From Ruminococcaceae bacterium UBA1734 (GTDB lineage Bacteria > Bacillota > Clostridia > Oscillospirales > Acutalibacteraceae): DNA of 24,157 bases. Shown here in pieces: positions 6,360 to 14,323 of this stretch (its first letter is position 1; each line of letters opens with the position of its first letter). The notes below the pieces were generated by a model. That model did not search any database. It worked only from the letters and a program-made list of their open reading frames with translations, and was not told where the DNA came from. The stretch lies in NCBI GenBank assembly GCA_002315765.1, contig DCIE01000013.1, positions 25,925-50,081 of the forward strand, in the 5' to 3' direction. The translations under genes and the position numbers were made by a program.

Positions 6360-7609
6360 TGGATTATGCAGTAATAGGGAAAACCCTTAAGCACAGTTTT
6401 TCGGCTCAAATTCACCCGAGACTTTTTAATTGTAATTATGAAAAAAAGGAACTTGCCGAAAACCAACTTGGAAAATTTATGACCGAAAAGGATTTTAAGG
6501 GTATTAATGTAACAATACCTTATAAAAAAGCGGTAATACCTTTTTTGGACTTTCTTGATGAAACGGCAGAGCTTACCGGTGCTGTAAATACGGTTGTTAA
6601 TAAAAACGGTAAGCTTTACGGCTATAACACGGATTTTTCAGGTCTTATGGCAATGATAGAGCAAAGCAATATTGACATTAATAATAAAAATGTACTTATT
6701 TTCGGTAGCGGTGCCACATCTTGTACTGCAAAGGCAGTAGCCGAAAAAATGGGGGCTAAAAGTGTAATTCGATTATCAAGAAGTCCCAAAGACGGATTTT
6801 TTACCTATGATGAAATAGAAAGGTTTTATGATAGTACCCACATTATTATTAATACAACGCCTTGTGGGACTTTTCCGAATATTTACGAAACGGCCGCATC
6901 AATCGAAAAGTTTAAAAATCTTTCGGGGATTTTTGATGTGGTTTATAATCCTATTCGCAGTAAACTTGTATGTGATGGACTTAAAAAAGGTGTAGTATCC
7001 CGTGGCGGAAGTTATATGCTTGTTTTTCAGGCTGTATTTGCCGCAAGACTTTTTTCGGGACTTGATATTTCCATAAAAAAAGGGGAAGAAATATATAACG
7101 AACTTATTAAAGATAAGTCAAATATTGTTTTAATCGGTATGCCTTCGTCGGGAAAGACAACCGTGGGAAAGATTTTGTCGCAAATTACGGGGAAAAAATT
7201 TATCGACACCGATACGGAAATAGAAATAATACAAAACGAAACACCCGGCAGTATAATAAATACAAAGGGTGAAAAATATTTCAGAGAAATAGAATCAAAG
7301 GTTGTTTTTGATGTTTCAAAGGAACAGTCGGCGGTTATTTCAACCGGTGGCGGAGTGGTTTTAAAGGAAGAAAATATTGATTTGTTAAGGGAAAACGGAA
7401 TAATTGTTTTTATTGATAGGGATATTGATAAGCTCTTGACTACAAAATCAAGGCCCCTTTCCTCAACGCCCGAAAAATTAAAAGAGATTTATGAAAAACG
7501 GTATCCGCTATATAAAAAATACGGAGATTTTTGTGTTGACTCGGAAAGTTTTGAGGATATAGCGGAAAAAATCGTAAAGGAGATTAGCTTTGAAAATTCT
7601 TGTTATTAA
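6359..7609 (+). CDS. aroE-aroK: Fused shikimate dehydrogenase - shikimate kinase
   Basis: A 416-residue fusion of two consecutive shikimate pathway enzymes. Residues 1-250 are AroE (3-dehydroshikimate to shikimate, NADPH): 'HSFSAQIH' (12-19), 'NVTIPYK' with catalytic Lys56, 'GAVNTVV' with Asn77, 'GYNTDF' with Asp92, and a nucleotide loop 'GSGATS' (116-121) in place of the usual GAGGA/S. Residues 253-416 are AroK (shikimate to shikimate 3-phosphate, ATP): Walker A 'GMPSSGKTT' (260-268), 'DTDTEIE' (283-289), 'STGGGVV' (328-334), and the lid 'KSRPLSS' near 363. The two halves are joined by a short linker with no internal stop, so it is one protein. The ATG overlaps the aroC stop, which suggests translational coupling. 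Confidence 0.93.
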   Translation: MDYAVIGKTLKHSFSAQIHPRLFNCNYEKKELAENQLGKFMTEKDFKGINVTIPYKKAVIPFLDFLDETAELTGAVNTVVNKNGKLYGYNTDFSGLMAMIEQSNIDINNKNVLIFGSGATSCTAKAVAEKMGAKSVIRLSRSPKDGFFTYDEIERFYDSTHIIINTTPCGTFPNIYETAASIEKFKNLSGIFDVVYNPIRSKLVCDGLKKGVVSRGGSYMLVFQAVFAARLFSGLDISIKKGEEIYNELIKDKSNIVLIGMPSSGKTTVGKILSQITGKKFIDTDTEIEIIQNETPGSIINTKGEKYFREIESKVVFDVSKEQSAVISTGGGVVLKEENIDLLRENGIIVFIDRDIDKLLTTKSRPLSSTPEKLKEIYEKRYPLYKKYGDFCVDSESFEDIAEKIVKEISFENSCY

Positions 7610-8024
7610 CGGACCAAACCTAAATATGTTGGGAATAAGACAACCGGAAATCTACGGTAATGAGAATTACGAATCTCTTTGCCGAAAAATAGAGGACTAC
7701 GGCAGGGAAAAGAATTTGGAAATTGAAATCTATCAATCAAATCACGAAGGGGATTTAGTGGATAAAATCCAAGAGGCTTACGGGAATGTCGGCGGAATTG
7801 TAATAAATCCCGGTGCATATACTCATACAAGTATTGCCATAGCCGATGCTTTGTCAGCCGTTAACATTCCTTATGTTGAGGTGCATATTTCCGATGTTAC
7901 AAAAAGGGAGAATTTCAGACAAATAAGTTATATAAGAGACAAAGCAATCGCTACCGTTATGGGACTTGGTACAAATGGGTATATTAAGGCATTGAAAATT
8001 CTTATGGGAGATAATTTTTTATGA
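7590..8024 (+). CDS. aroQ: Type II 3-dehydroquinate dehydratase
   Basis: Dehydrates 3-dehydroquinate to 3-dehydroshikimate; a dodecameric cytosolic enzyme. The protein is 144 residues, typical for type II. It has 'INGPNLNMLGIRQPEIYG' with catalytic Tyr22, 'YQSNHEGDLVDKI', 'VINPGAYTHTS' with the catalytic His, and 'PYVEVHISD'. The start is TTG 7590, with AAAGGAG (7576-7582) seven bases upstream. It overlaps the end of aroE-aroK by 20 bases in another frame, and its own stop overlaps aroA. Confidence 0.95.
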   Translation: MKILVINGPNLNMLGIRQPEIYGNENYESLCRKIEDYGREKNLEIEIYQSNHEGDLVDKIQEAYGNVGGIVINPGAYTHTSIAIADALSAVNIPYVEVHISDVTKRENFRQISYIRDKAIATVMGLGTNGYIKALKILMGDNFL

Positions 8025-9223
8025 GAATATCCGTCAAAAAATCGCTTCCTTTTGGTACCGTAACAGCGCCGCCGTCAAAAAGTTTTGCCCACAGAGGCCT
8101 TATTTGCGGCGGGTTTTCGCAAAAATCCATAATAAGAAATATCAGTTTTTCGGAAGATATTAAGGCAACATTATCCTGTCTTGAAAATCTCGGGGCGGAT
8201 ATTAGTTTAGGGGAAAACTATGCCGAAATTAAAGGAATTGACAGAGAAAAGATTAAAGAGGGAATAGAGCTTTATTGTAACGAAAGCGGTAGCACTCTCA
8301 GGTTTTTAATACCTATTTGCCTACTGTTTGATAAGGAAATAATCCTTAAAGGCACGGAAAAGTTGTTTTCAAGACCTCTTGACGAATACCGAAAACTTTG
8401 CGAAAATAACAACTTTTTGTTTGAAAAAGGCAAGGACTGCTTAACAATAAAGGGCTGTCTTAAAGCAGGGGACTATGAAATTTCTTCGGAAAAATCAAGT
8501 CAGTTTGTTTCGGGACTTTTAACGGCGCTTTCTTTAGCGAACGGCAAAAGTACGGTTAATATAGTGGGGGAAATACAAAGTAAGCCCTATATTGATATTA
8601 CGGTGGATACAATTAACAAATTCGGCGTAAAAATCGAAAATGACGGCAATAAATATACTGTTTACGGTAAGAATTTCTTTGAAAACAGAGATTTTACAGT
8701 GGAGGATGATTGCTCAAATGCCGCATATTTAGAGGCTTTTTCCCTGCTTAATACCGATGTTTTGATAAGGGGTGCCGCCAACGACTCTCTGCAAGGCGAT
8801 ATTGTTTATAAGAAAATGTTTTGCGGTTTAAAAAACGGAGAAAGAAGTTTTAATCTCAAAAACTGTCCCGATTTGGCACCTGTTATGTTTAGTGCCGCTT
8901 GTTTATTTGGGGTGTGTGAATTTGAGGGTACAAGTAGGCTTAAATTCAAGGAAAGCGACCGAAGCCGAGCAATGCAAGAGGAGCTTAATAAATTCGGTGT
9001 TTTTGTTGAGGTTTCGGACGATAAAGTGATAATAAATCCCCAAAACATAAAAACACCTACTGAGGTTTTATCCTCTCATAATGACCACCGAATTGTAATG
9101 GCTCTTTGTTTGCTTTGTGCAAAATACGGCGGTGTTATAGAGGGAGCCGAGGCTGTCAACAAAAGTTTCCCCGATTTTTTTGAAAAATTAAAAGAATTAA
9201 ATATCGGATATGATGTATTATGA
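8021..9223 (+). CDS. aroA: 3-phosphoshikimate 1-carboxyvinyltransferase (EPSP synthase)
   Basis: Joins phosphoenolpyruvate and shikimate 3-phosphate to make EPSP. The protein is 400 residues. It has 'TAPPSKSFAHR' with Lys20, 'NESGSTLRF' (87-95), 'SSQFVSGLL' (159-167), 'CPDLAPVMF' with catalytic Asp284, 'KFKESDRSRAM' with Glu311, and 'SHNDHRIVMAL' (352-362). ATG 8021 overlaps the aroQ stop as ATGA, and a GGGAG site lies upstream. Its stop also overlaps tyrA as ATGA, so these three cistrons are translationally coupled. Confidence 0.95.
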   Translation: MRISVKKSLPFGTVTAPPSKSFAHRGLICGGFSQKSIIRNISFSEDIKATLSCLENLGADISLGENYAEIKGIDREKIKEGIELYCNESGSTLRFLIPICLLFDKEIILKGTEKLFSRPLDEYRKLCENNNFLFEKGKDCLTIKGCLKAGDYEISSEKSSQFVSGLLTALSLANGKSTVNIVGEIQSKPYIDITVDTINKFGVKIENDGNKYTVYGKNFFENRDFTVEDDCSNAAYLEAFSLLNTDVLIRGAANDSLQGDIVYKKMFCGLKNGERSFNLKNCPDLAPVMFSAACLFGVCEFEGTSRLKFKESDRSRAMQEELNKFGVFVEVSDDKVIINPQNIKTPTEVLSSHNDHRIVMALCLLCAKYGGVIEGAEAVNKSFPDFFEKLKELNIGYDVL

Positions 9224-10071
9224 AATTAGATAAAGACTTAAATATTTTAATAGTTGGCTTGGGACTTTTAGGAGGAAGTTATGCCCTGAAACTTAAAGAA
9301 CAAGGCTATAAAGTAAGTGCTATTGACACCGACAGAGATACGGTGGGATACGCCCGAATAACAAAAATGGTGGACTATGCCACAAGCGAAGTCGAAGAAG
9401 ATATTATTAAAAATTCCGATTTGATTATTTTTGCCCTTTATCCCCATATTTTTGTGGATTGGATTGAAAAATACGGTTCCTTAATTAAAAAAGGAACGGT
9501 AATAACCGATGTTACGGGAGTAAAGGGTATAATAACCGAGAAGATACAAAATATGCTTGGAGAAAATGCCGAATTTATTCCTGCCCACCCAATGGCGGGA
9601 AGAGAACATTTAGGTGTTCAAAATGCCGACCCTACAATGTTTGAGGGCGCCAATTATATAGTGGTTCCCACAGAGAAAAATACCGAAAACGGAATAGAAA
9701 TTTGCATTAATCTCGGTGAAACCTTAGGCTTTAAGCGGATTTCAAGACTTTCGGTGGAAGAACACGATAATATGATAGCCTTTCTTTCACAGCTTACCCA
9801 CTGTATTGCCGTGTCGCTTATGTGTGCCAACCCGGATGAAAGGCTATGCGAGTTTACCGGCGACTCCTTCAGAGACCTTACAAGAATAGCCGATATTAAC
9901 GATAAAATGTGGAGTGGACTTTTTCTTGATAACAGAGAACAACTTTTAAAGGAAATGGACGATTACCGAAGTTGTTTTGATAAATTGTATGATTATATCA
10001 AGAATAACGATAAAGAGGGTATTTGCGAAATGATGAGATTATCCTCAAAAAGAAGAAAGAAATTTAACTGA
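9220..10071 (+). CDS. tyrA: Prephenate dehydrogenase
   Basis: Oxidatively decarboxylates prephenate to 4-hydroxyphenylpyruvate, the tyrosine branch. The protein is 283 residues. The Rossmann motif is 'GLGLLGGSYALKLK' (13-26), and Asp36 after the second strand points to NAD+ rather than NADP+. The catalytic region has 'HPMAGREHLG' (123-132) and 'LSQLTHCIAVSL' (189-200). There is no C-terminal ACT domain and no fused chorismate mutase, so feedback control by Tyr is not evident. The ATG overlaps the aroA stop, and no strong ribosome binding site is visible, consistent with coupled translation. Confidence 0.93.
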   Translation: MKLDKDLNILIVGLGLLGGSYALKLKEQGYKVSAIDTDRDTVGYARITKMVDYATSEVEEDIIKNSDLIIFALYPHIFVDWIEKYGSLIKKGTVITDVTGVKGIITEKIQNMLGENAEFIPAHPMAGREHLGVQNADPTMFEGANYIVVPTEKNTENGIEICINLGETLGFKRISRLSVEEHDNMIAFLSQLTHCIAVSLMCANPDERLCEFTGDSFRDLTRIADINDKMWSGLFLDNREQLLKEMDDYRSCFDKLYDYIKNNDKEGICEMMRLSSKRRKKFN

Positions 10072-10081
10072 GGAAGAAATA

Positions 10082-11110
10082 ATGGGAGCAACATTTTTAA
10101 GAAAATTACCTATACCTATGGATATTAAATCCCAATATCCATTAACAAATAATTTAATGAGAATAAAGGCAAAAAGAGATGAGGGAATCTCCGCTGTATT
10201 TAAAGGAGAGTCCGATAAATTTTTGTTGATAATCGGCCCTTGTTCCGCCGATAGACGGGATTCGGTTTTGGATTATATCAGTCGGCTGAAAAAAATATCC
10301 GAACAGGTAAAAGACAAGATAATAATTATCCCGAGAATTTATACAAATAAGCCGAGAACAACGGGAGACGGATATAAGGGAATGCTTCATCAACCCCTGC
10401 CTACGGAAGAACCGGATATGTTAAAGGGTATTGTGGCAATACGAGAAATTCATATGAGTGCTTTAAGGGACTACGGTTTTACCTGCGCTGACGAAATGCT
10501 GTATCCCGACAATTACCGTTATTTATCCGATGTTTTAGGTTATGTTGCCGTTGGTGCCCGTTCGGTGGAAAATCAACAACACAGACTTACTGCCAGTGGA
10601 ATAGAAATACCGGTAGGTATGAAAAACCCCACAAGCGGAGACCTTTCTATTATGATGAACTCGGTTGTGGCTGCAAGTCATCCCCACACCTTTATTTACA
10701 GAGGTTGGGAGGTTAAAAGCACAGGAAATCCTTTGGCACATTCAATTCTTCGAGGTTATGTGGATTCTTCGGGAAAATATGCTTCCAATTACCATTATGA
10801 GGACCTTTGTAAATTAAACGAGTTGTATGCCGAATACGGAATTTCCTATCCCGGTGTAATTGTGGATGCAAACCACGCAAATTCGGGGAAAAATCCGTTT
10901 GAACAACCGAGAATAGCCAAAGATGTTTTGTTTTCAAGAAGCCAAAATCCCGACATAAAAAGGCTTGTTAAGGGAATAATGGTGGAAAGTTATATTGAAG
11001 ACGGTGCCCAGACTCTCGGGGAGTCGGTGTACGGAAAATCCATAACAGATGCCTGTATCGGCTGGGAGAAAAGCGAAAAACTCATTTTGGAACTTGCTGA
11101 CAAATTGTAA
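10082..11110 (+). CDS. aroF: 3-deoxy-7-phosphoheptulonate (DAHP) synthase, class I alpha-like
   Basis: Condenses phosphoenolpyruvate and erythrose 4-phosphate, the committed step into the pathway. The protein is 342 residues. It has 'IGPCSADRRD' with metal-ligand Cys54, 'KPRTTGDGYKG' (90-100), 'GARSVENQQHRLTASG' (158-173), 'GMKNPTSGDL' (179-188), 'VDANHANSGK' (261-270), and 'VESYIEDGAQ'. These match the AroG/F/H type rather than the chorismate-mutase-linked beta type. AGGAAG precedes the ATG, and the gap to tyrA is ten bases. No clear terminator follows, so the operon may read into pyrH. Which aromatic product inhibits it cannot be judged here. Confidence 0.92.
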   Translation: MGATFLRKLPIPMDIKSQYPLTNNLMRIKAKRDEGISAVFKGESDKFLLIIGPCSADRRDSVLDYISRLKKISEQVKDKIIIIPRIYTNKPRTTGDGYKGMLHQPLPTEEPDMLKGIVAIREIHMSALRDYGFTCADEMLYPDNYRYLSDVLGYVAVGARSVENQQHRLTASGIEIPVGMKNPTSGDLSIMMNSVVAASHPHTFIYRGWEVKSTGNPLAHSILRGYVDSSGKYASNYHYEDLCKLNELYAEYGISYPGVIVDANHANSGKNPFEQPRIAKDVLFSRSQNPDIKRLVKGIMVESYIEDGAQTLGESVYGKSITDACIGWEKSEKLILELADKL

Positions 11111-11137
11111 ATTTATATATCTGTTTCTACCTTTTTA

Positions 11138-11166
11138 TTGACAATATTACTGCCGTATTGTAAAAT
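11138..11166 (+). promoter_or_regulatory. Promoter of the pyrH-polC operon
   Basis: TTGACA (11138-11143), a 17-base spacer and TAAAAT (11161-11166): a strong sigma-A promoter identical in both hexamers to the aromatic operon promoter. The predicted start is near 11173, about 65 bases before pyrH. Confidence 0.75.
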
Positions 11167-11192
11167 ATAGTTGTAAAAAATCGGGTTGCTAT

Positions 11193-11229
11193 GACTTTTT
11201 GGAAAAGTCGGTACAATCTAAAAGGATTG
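11193..11229 (+). other. Two small hairpins in the pyrH 5' leader
   Basis: GACTTTT (11193-11199) pairs with AAAAGTC (11203-11209). CAATC (11214-11218) pairs with GATTG (11225-11229), with AAAGGA partly in the loop. There is no T-run, so this is not a terminator. A role in masking the ribosome binding site is possible but unproven, and I recognise no riboswitch or PyrR motif. Confidence 0.35.
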
Positions 11230-11239
11230 GGTGAAAGAA

Positions 11240-11944
11240 ATGGGTTCAGTATATAAGAGAATTCTTCTTAAGTTATCGGGAGAAGTTCTTGCGGGAGAAA
11301 AAGGCACAGGAATTGATTTTAATAAGGTTGAAGAGGTTTGTAAGCGTATAAAAACCGTTACCGAGCTTGGAGCACAGGTTGCTATCGTTGTGGGTGGCGG
11401 AAACTTTTGGAGAGGCCGTTCAAGCGGAAATATGGACCGTGTAAAGGCCGACCACATGGGAATGCTTGCTACTACTATTAATTCCCTTGCATTATCGGAT
11501 ACACTTATTCAGTTGGGTGTTGATGCCCGTGTTCAAACCGCTATTGAAATGCGTCAGGTTGCCGAGCCTTATATAAGGAATAAGGCGATAAGACATCTTG
11601 AAAAGGGAAGAGTTATTATCTTCGGTTGCGGAACGGGAAATCCCTTCTTTTCTACCGATACTGCCGCTGCGCTTCGTGCTGTTGAAATCGGTGCCGATGT
11701 AATATTTAAGGCAACAAATGTTGACGGTGTTTATGACAGCGACCCGAAACTCAATCCCGATGCCGTTAAGTATGATACACTTACTCACCACGATGTTTTG
11801 GCAAACGAACTTCATGTTATGGATTCAACTGCCGCTTCTCTTTGTATGGATAATAAGGTTAAGATTTTGGTGTTTAACCTTAATGACCCGGACAATATTG
11901 TTAAGGCCGTTAAGGGTGAAACAATAGGAACACTTGTTGAATGA
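11240..11944 (+). CDS. pyrH: UMP kinase
   Basis: Phosphorylates UMP to UDP; a hexameric amino acid kinase-family enzyme needed for all pyrimidine nucleotides. The protein is 234 residues. It has 'YKRILLKLSGEVLAGEKG', 'VVGGGNFWRGRS', 'DHMGMLATTINSLAL', 'GCGTGNPFFSTDTAAALRA', and 'KATNVDGVYDSDPK'. GTG 11231 in the same frame is an alternative start. I chose ATG 11240 because the family begins five or six residues before KRILLKLSGE. In Firmicutes it usually follows rpsB-tsf; here it follows its own promoter next to the aromatic operon. Confidence 0.95.
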   Translation: MGSVYKRILLKLSGEVLAGEKGTGIDFNKVEEVCKRIKTVTELGAQVAIVVGGGNFWRGRSSGNMDRVKADHMGMLATTINSLALSDTLIQLGVDARVQTAIEMRQVAEPYIRNKAIRHLEKGRVIIFGCGTGNPFFSTDTAAALRAVEIGADVIFKATNVDGVYDSDPKLNPDAVKYDTLTHHDVLANELHVMDSTAASLCMDNKVKILVFNLNDPDNIVKAVKGETIGTLVE

Positions 11945-11966
11945 TTTTTTGAAAGGATATATTTTT

Positions 11967-12521
11967 ATGAACGAATTACTTAAAAACACCGAAGAAAAAA
12001 TGGGAAAAACCATTTCTGCGTTGGAAAGAGATTATAAAGCAGTGAGAGCAGGTAGAGCAAATGTTTCTGTTCTTGATAGAATTTCAGTGGATTATTACGG
12101 CGCACCTACACCTATTCAACAGGTAGCAGCCGTTTCGGTACCCGAAGCAAGAATGATAGTTATTCAGCCTTGGGACGCTTCTATTTTAAAGGATATAGAA
12201 AAGGCAATTTTGACCTCCGATATCGGAATTAATCCTCAAAATGACGGCAAGATTATCCGTCTTAACTTCCCACCTTTAACTGAGGAAAGAAGAAAGGAAA
12301 TCGTAAAGGAAGTTAAAAAGACAGCCGAGGATTCAAAGGTTGCCATCAGAAATCTTCGCCGTGATTCTCTCGATAAGCTGAAGGCACTTAAAAAGGACAA
12401 TAAAATCACCGAGGACGATGAATCAAACGGTGAAAAGAAAATTCAAAATCTTACAGATAAGTTCTGCAAAGAGGTTGACGAATTAGCAACTCTTAAAGAA
12501 AAAGAAATAATGGAAATATAA
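11967..12521 (+). CDS. frr: Ribosome recycling factor
   Basis: Splits the post-termination ribosome together with EF-G. The protein is 184 residues, close to the standard 185. It has the N-terminal helix, then 'RAGRANVSVLDRISVDYYGAPTPIQQVA', 'PWDASILKDIEKAI', 'SDIGINPQNDGKIIRL', 'PPLTEERRKEIVK', and a charged C-terminal helix. GAAAGGA (11951-11957) lies nine bases before the ATG. The reading frame extends upstream to 11934, but the family start is ATG 11967. It follows pyrH by 22 bases, as in most bacteria. Confidence 0.96.
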   Translation: MNELLKNTEEKMGKTISALERDYKAVRAGRANVSVLDRISVDYYGAPTPIQQVAAVSVPEARMIVIQPWDASILKDIEKAILTSDIGINPQNDGKIIRLNFPPLTEERRKEIVKEVKKTAEDSKVAIRNLRRDSLDKLKALKKDNKITEDDESNGEKKIQNLTDKFCKEVDELATLKEKEIMEI

Positions 12522-12527
12522 ATTTAT

Positions 12528-12552
12528 TCGGCGCACAATAATGGTGCGCCGA
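12528..12552 (+). other. GC-rich hairpin after frr (weak terminator or processing site)
   Basis: TCGGCGCAC (12528-12536) and GTGCGCCGA (12544-12552) form a perfect 9-bp stem with a seven-base loop directly after the frr stop. The following sequence, TACTTTAGG, is not a T-run, so strong termination is unlikely. It may protect the pyrH-frr mRNA 3' end or attenuate read-through into uppS. Confidence 0.5.
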
Positions 12553-12604
12553 TACTTTAGGTATAAAGTTTAAAAGATAAATATTCAAAACTTTAAAAAT
12601 TATA

Positions 12605-12685
12605 ACGGCGCCGTTTTTCTCGCCTCTTACGAGGCAACCGAAAAACATGGCATTTTGACCCTTCCTCGCATTGGTCATTTGTGCC
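12605..12685. repeat. Structured intergenic element between frr and uppS
   Basis: It begins with the 10-base palindrome ACGGCGCCGT (12605-12614). A two-part hairpin follows: GTTTTTC (12613-12619) with GAAAAAC (12640-12646), enclosing GCCTC (12622-12626) with GAGGC (12631-12635). A second stem has TGACC (12656-12660) with GGTCA (12673-12677), extended by GGCA (12649-12652) and TGCC (12682-12685). This much ordered pairing in a 190-base gap of an otherwise tightly packed operon suggests a mobile palindromic repeat or an RNA element. No second copy is present here, and I recognise no named family. Confidence 0.4.
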
Positions 12686-12717
12686 TTGTAGCGTAGCAAA
12701 AAGGAATGGTCATAAAT

Positions 12718-13434
12718 ATGTCGTTATTTAAAAAGCAGAAAAAAACTTTTGATAATCTTCCCACACACATAGCTATTATTATGGACGGAAACGGAAGATG
12801 GGCGAAAAAACGGTCATTGCCTCGTTCGGCAGGACATGCGGCAGGTTCAAAAACATTTAAAAGCATAGCAAGATATGCAAATAAAATCGGTCTTAAGTAT
12901 TTAACCGTTTATGCTTTTTCCACCGAAAATTGGAAAAGACCGAAAGAAGAAGTAGATAACATTATGAATATTTTAAGGGACTATCTTTTGGATACGGATA
13001 GTTTCAAGAATGAAAACATAATGCTTAGATTTATCGGCGATTTAACCGTTCTTGACGAGGATATTAAGGAACTTATTAAAAAAGCCGAAAAGGATTCTTC
13101 GGAGGCTACCGGACTTAGGGTTAATATTGCCCTTAATTACGGTGGCAGGGACGAAATTGTTCATGCGGTACGAAGAATTGTTGAAAGCGGTATAAAACCA
13201 GAGAAAATTACCGAAGATACAATTAGTGAAAACCTTTACACGCACGATATTCCCGATCCTGATTTTATCATAAGACCAAGCGGAGAATATCGCTTATCAA
13301 ACTATCTTATTTGGCAGTCGGCCTATGCGGAATATTGGTTTTCCGATATTTTGTGGCCTGACTTTAAGCCAAAACATCTTGATATGGCAATAGAAGATTA
13401 TAATAACCGTAATCGTAGATACGGTGGTATTTAA
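12718..13434 (+). CDS. uppS: Isoprenyl transferase (undecaprenyl diphosphate synthase)
   Basis: Adds isopentenyl units in cis to farnesyl diphosphate to make the C55 lipid carrier for peptidoglycan. The protein is 238 residues. It has 'HIAIIMDGNGRWAKKR' (catalytic Asp23), 'GLKYLTVYAFSTENWKRP', 'NIALNYGGRDEIVHA', and 'DFIIRPSGEYRLSNYLIWQ' followed by 'YWFSDILWPDF'. AAAGGA ends at 12705. An in-frame ATG at 12706 abuts it and would have no spacing, so ATG 12718 is preferred despite a long 12-base gap. The same start context recurs before spoIIIAC. Confidence 0.95.
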   Translation: MSLFKKQKKTFDNLPTHIAIIMDGNGRWAKKRSLPRSAGHAAGSKTFKSIARYANKIGLKYLTVYAFSTENWKRPKEEVDNIMNILRDYLLDTDSFKNENIMLRFIGDLTVLDEDIKELIKKAEKDSSEATGLRVNIALNYGGRDEIVHAVRRIVESGIKPEKITEDTISENLYTHDIPDPDFIIRPSGEYRLSNYLIWQSAYAEYWFSDILWPDFKPKHLDMAIEDYNNRNRRYGGI

Positions 13435-13450
13435 GTTGAGGTAAAAATTT

Positions 13451-14323
13451 ATGAAAACACGAATTATATCGGCAGCAGTTATGATAGCCTTTGTTATCGG
13501 AGTATTGACCACGGGAAAACTTATAAATACCGAGATAATAACGGTGTTTATTTCAATTATTTGTGCTGTGGGAGTTTATGAATTGTTGCATAATGCGGCA
13601 GGAATTAAGAGCAAAATACTTAGTATTATAAGCTCGGCTTACGGCGGTATTATGATTTTTTTGCTTGACGGATATATTTCCGAGGCAATATCTTTTCCTT
13701 ATATCAGTGCCGCTGATATTGAAGAAGGCAGCGTTACTTTTTATGATGTATGGCAAAGAGCACCCCTCTTTTTAACCATAATTTATTTTCTTTTTGCAGT
13801 AGCCGTAACCCTTTATAATCATAAGGAATTTACCCTTGATAAAATAGCGGTTTATTCGGTTTTCCCTATTGCCGTAGTTTACGGTTTTGCCTGTCTTGAC
13901 AGCATTATTATTGATAATAAGGGAATATATTATTTATTACTGCTTGTTAATTTTGCTTCAATTTGCGATACGGGTGCGTATTTCGTAGGAAGCTTTTTCG
14001 GAAAAACTAAGCTTTGCCCTGAAATCAGTCCTAAAAAGACGGTTGAAGGTGCCTTAGGCGGTATTGTTTCAAGCCTTATAGTATCCCTTATTCTTGTTCT
14101 TTCTTTCGGCAGAGGTCATATTTTAGCCGTACTTATTCTTACAATTCCAATGTGTATTGTGGGAATGATGGGTGATTTATTTGCTTCGGCAATTAAGAGA
14201 AGTGTAGGACTAAAGGACTATGGAAATCTTATTCCCGGACACGGCGGCATTTTAGACCGTTTTGACAGTATGCTTTTAATAGCACCTGTTTTGTATATGT
14301 TTATAGAATTAAGGGTAATTTAA
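13451..14323 (+). CDS. cdsA: Phosphatidate cytidylyltransferase
   Basis: Makes CDP-diacylglycerol from phosphatidic acid and CTP in the membrane; precursor of all anionic phospholipids. The protein is 290 residues with about seven or eight hydrophobic segments. The CDS signature is present near the C-terminus: 'SAIKRSVGLKDYGNLIPGHG' (246-265) followed by 'GILDRFD'. 'CPEISPKKTVEGALGG' (189-204) is also conserved. GAGGT lies nine bases before ATG 13451. The stop overlaps the dxr start as TAATG. Confidence 0.94.
   Translation: MKTRIISAAVMIAFVIGVLTTGKLINTEIITVFISIICAVGVYELLHNAAGIKSKILSIISSAYGGIMIFLLDGYISEAISFPYISAADIEEGSVTFYDVWQRAPLFLTIIYFLFAVAVTLYNHKEFTLDKIAVYSVFPIAVVYGFACLDSIIIDNKGIYYLLLLVNFASICDTGAYFVGSFFGKTKLCPEISPKKTVEGALGGIVSSLIVSLILVLSFGRGHILAVLILTIPMCIVGMMGDLFASAIKRSVGLKDYGNLIPGHGGILDRFDSMLLIAPVLYMFIELRVI

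Noticed and set aside
11111..11137. Terminator for the aromatic operon
   Set aside because: There is a short T-run but no stem before it.
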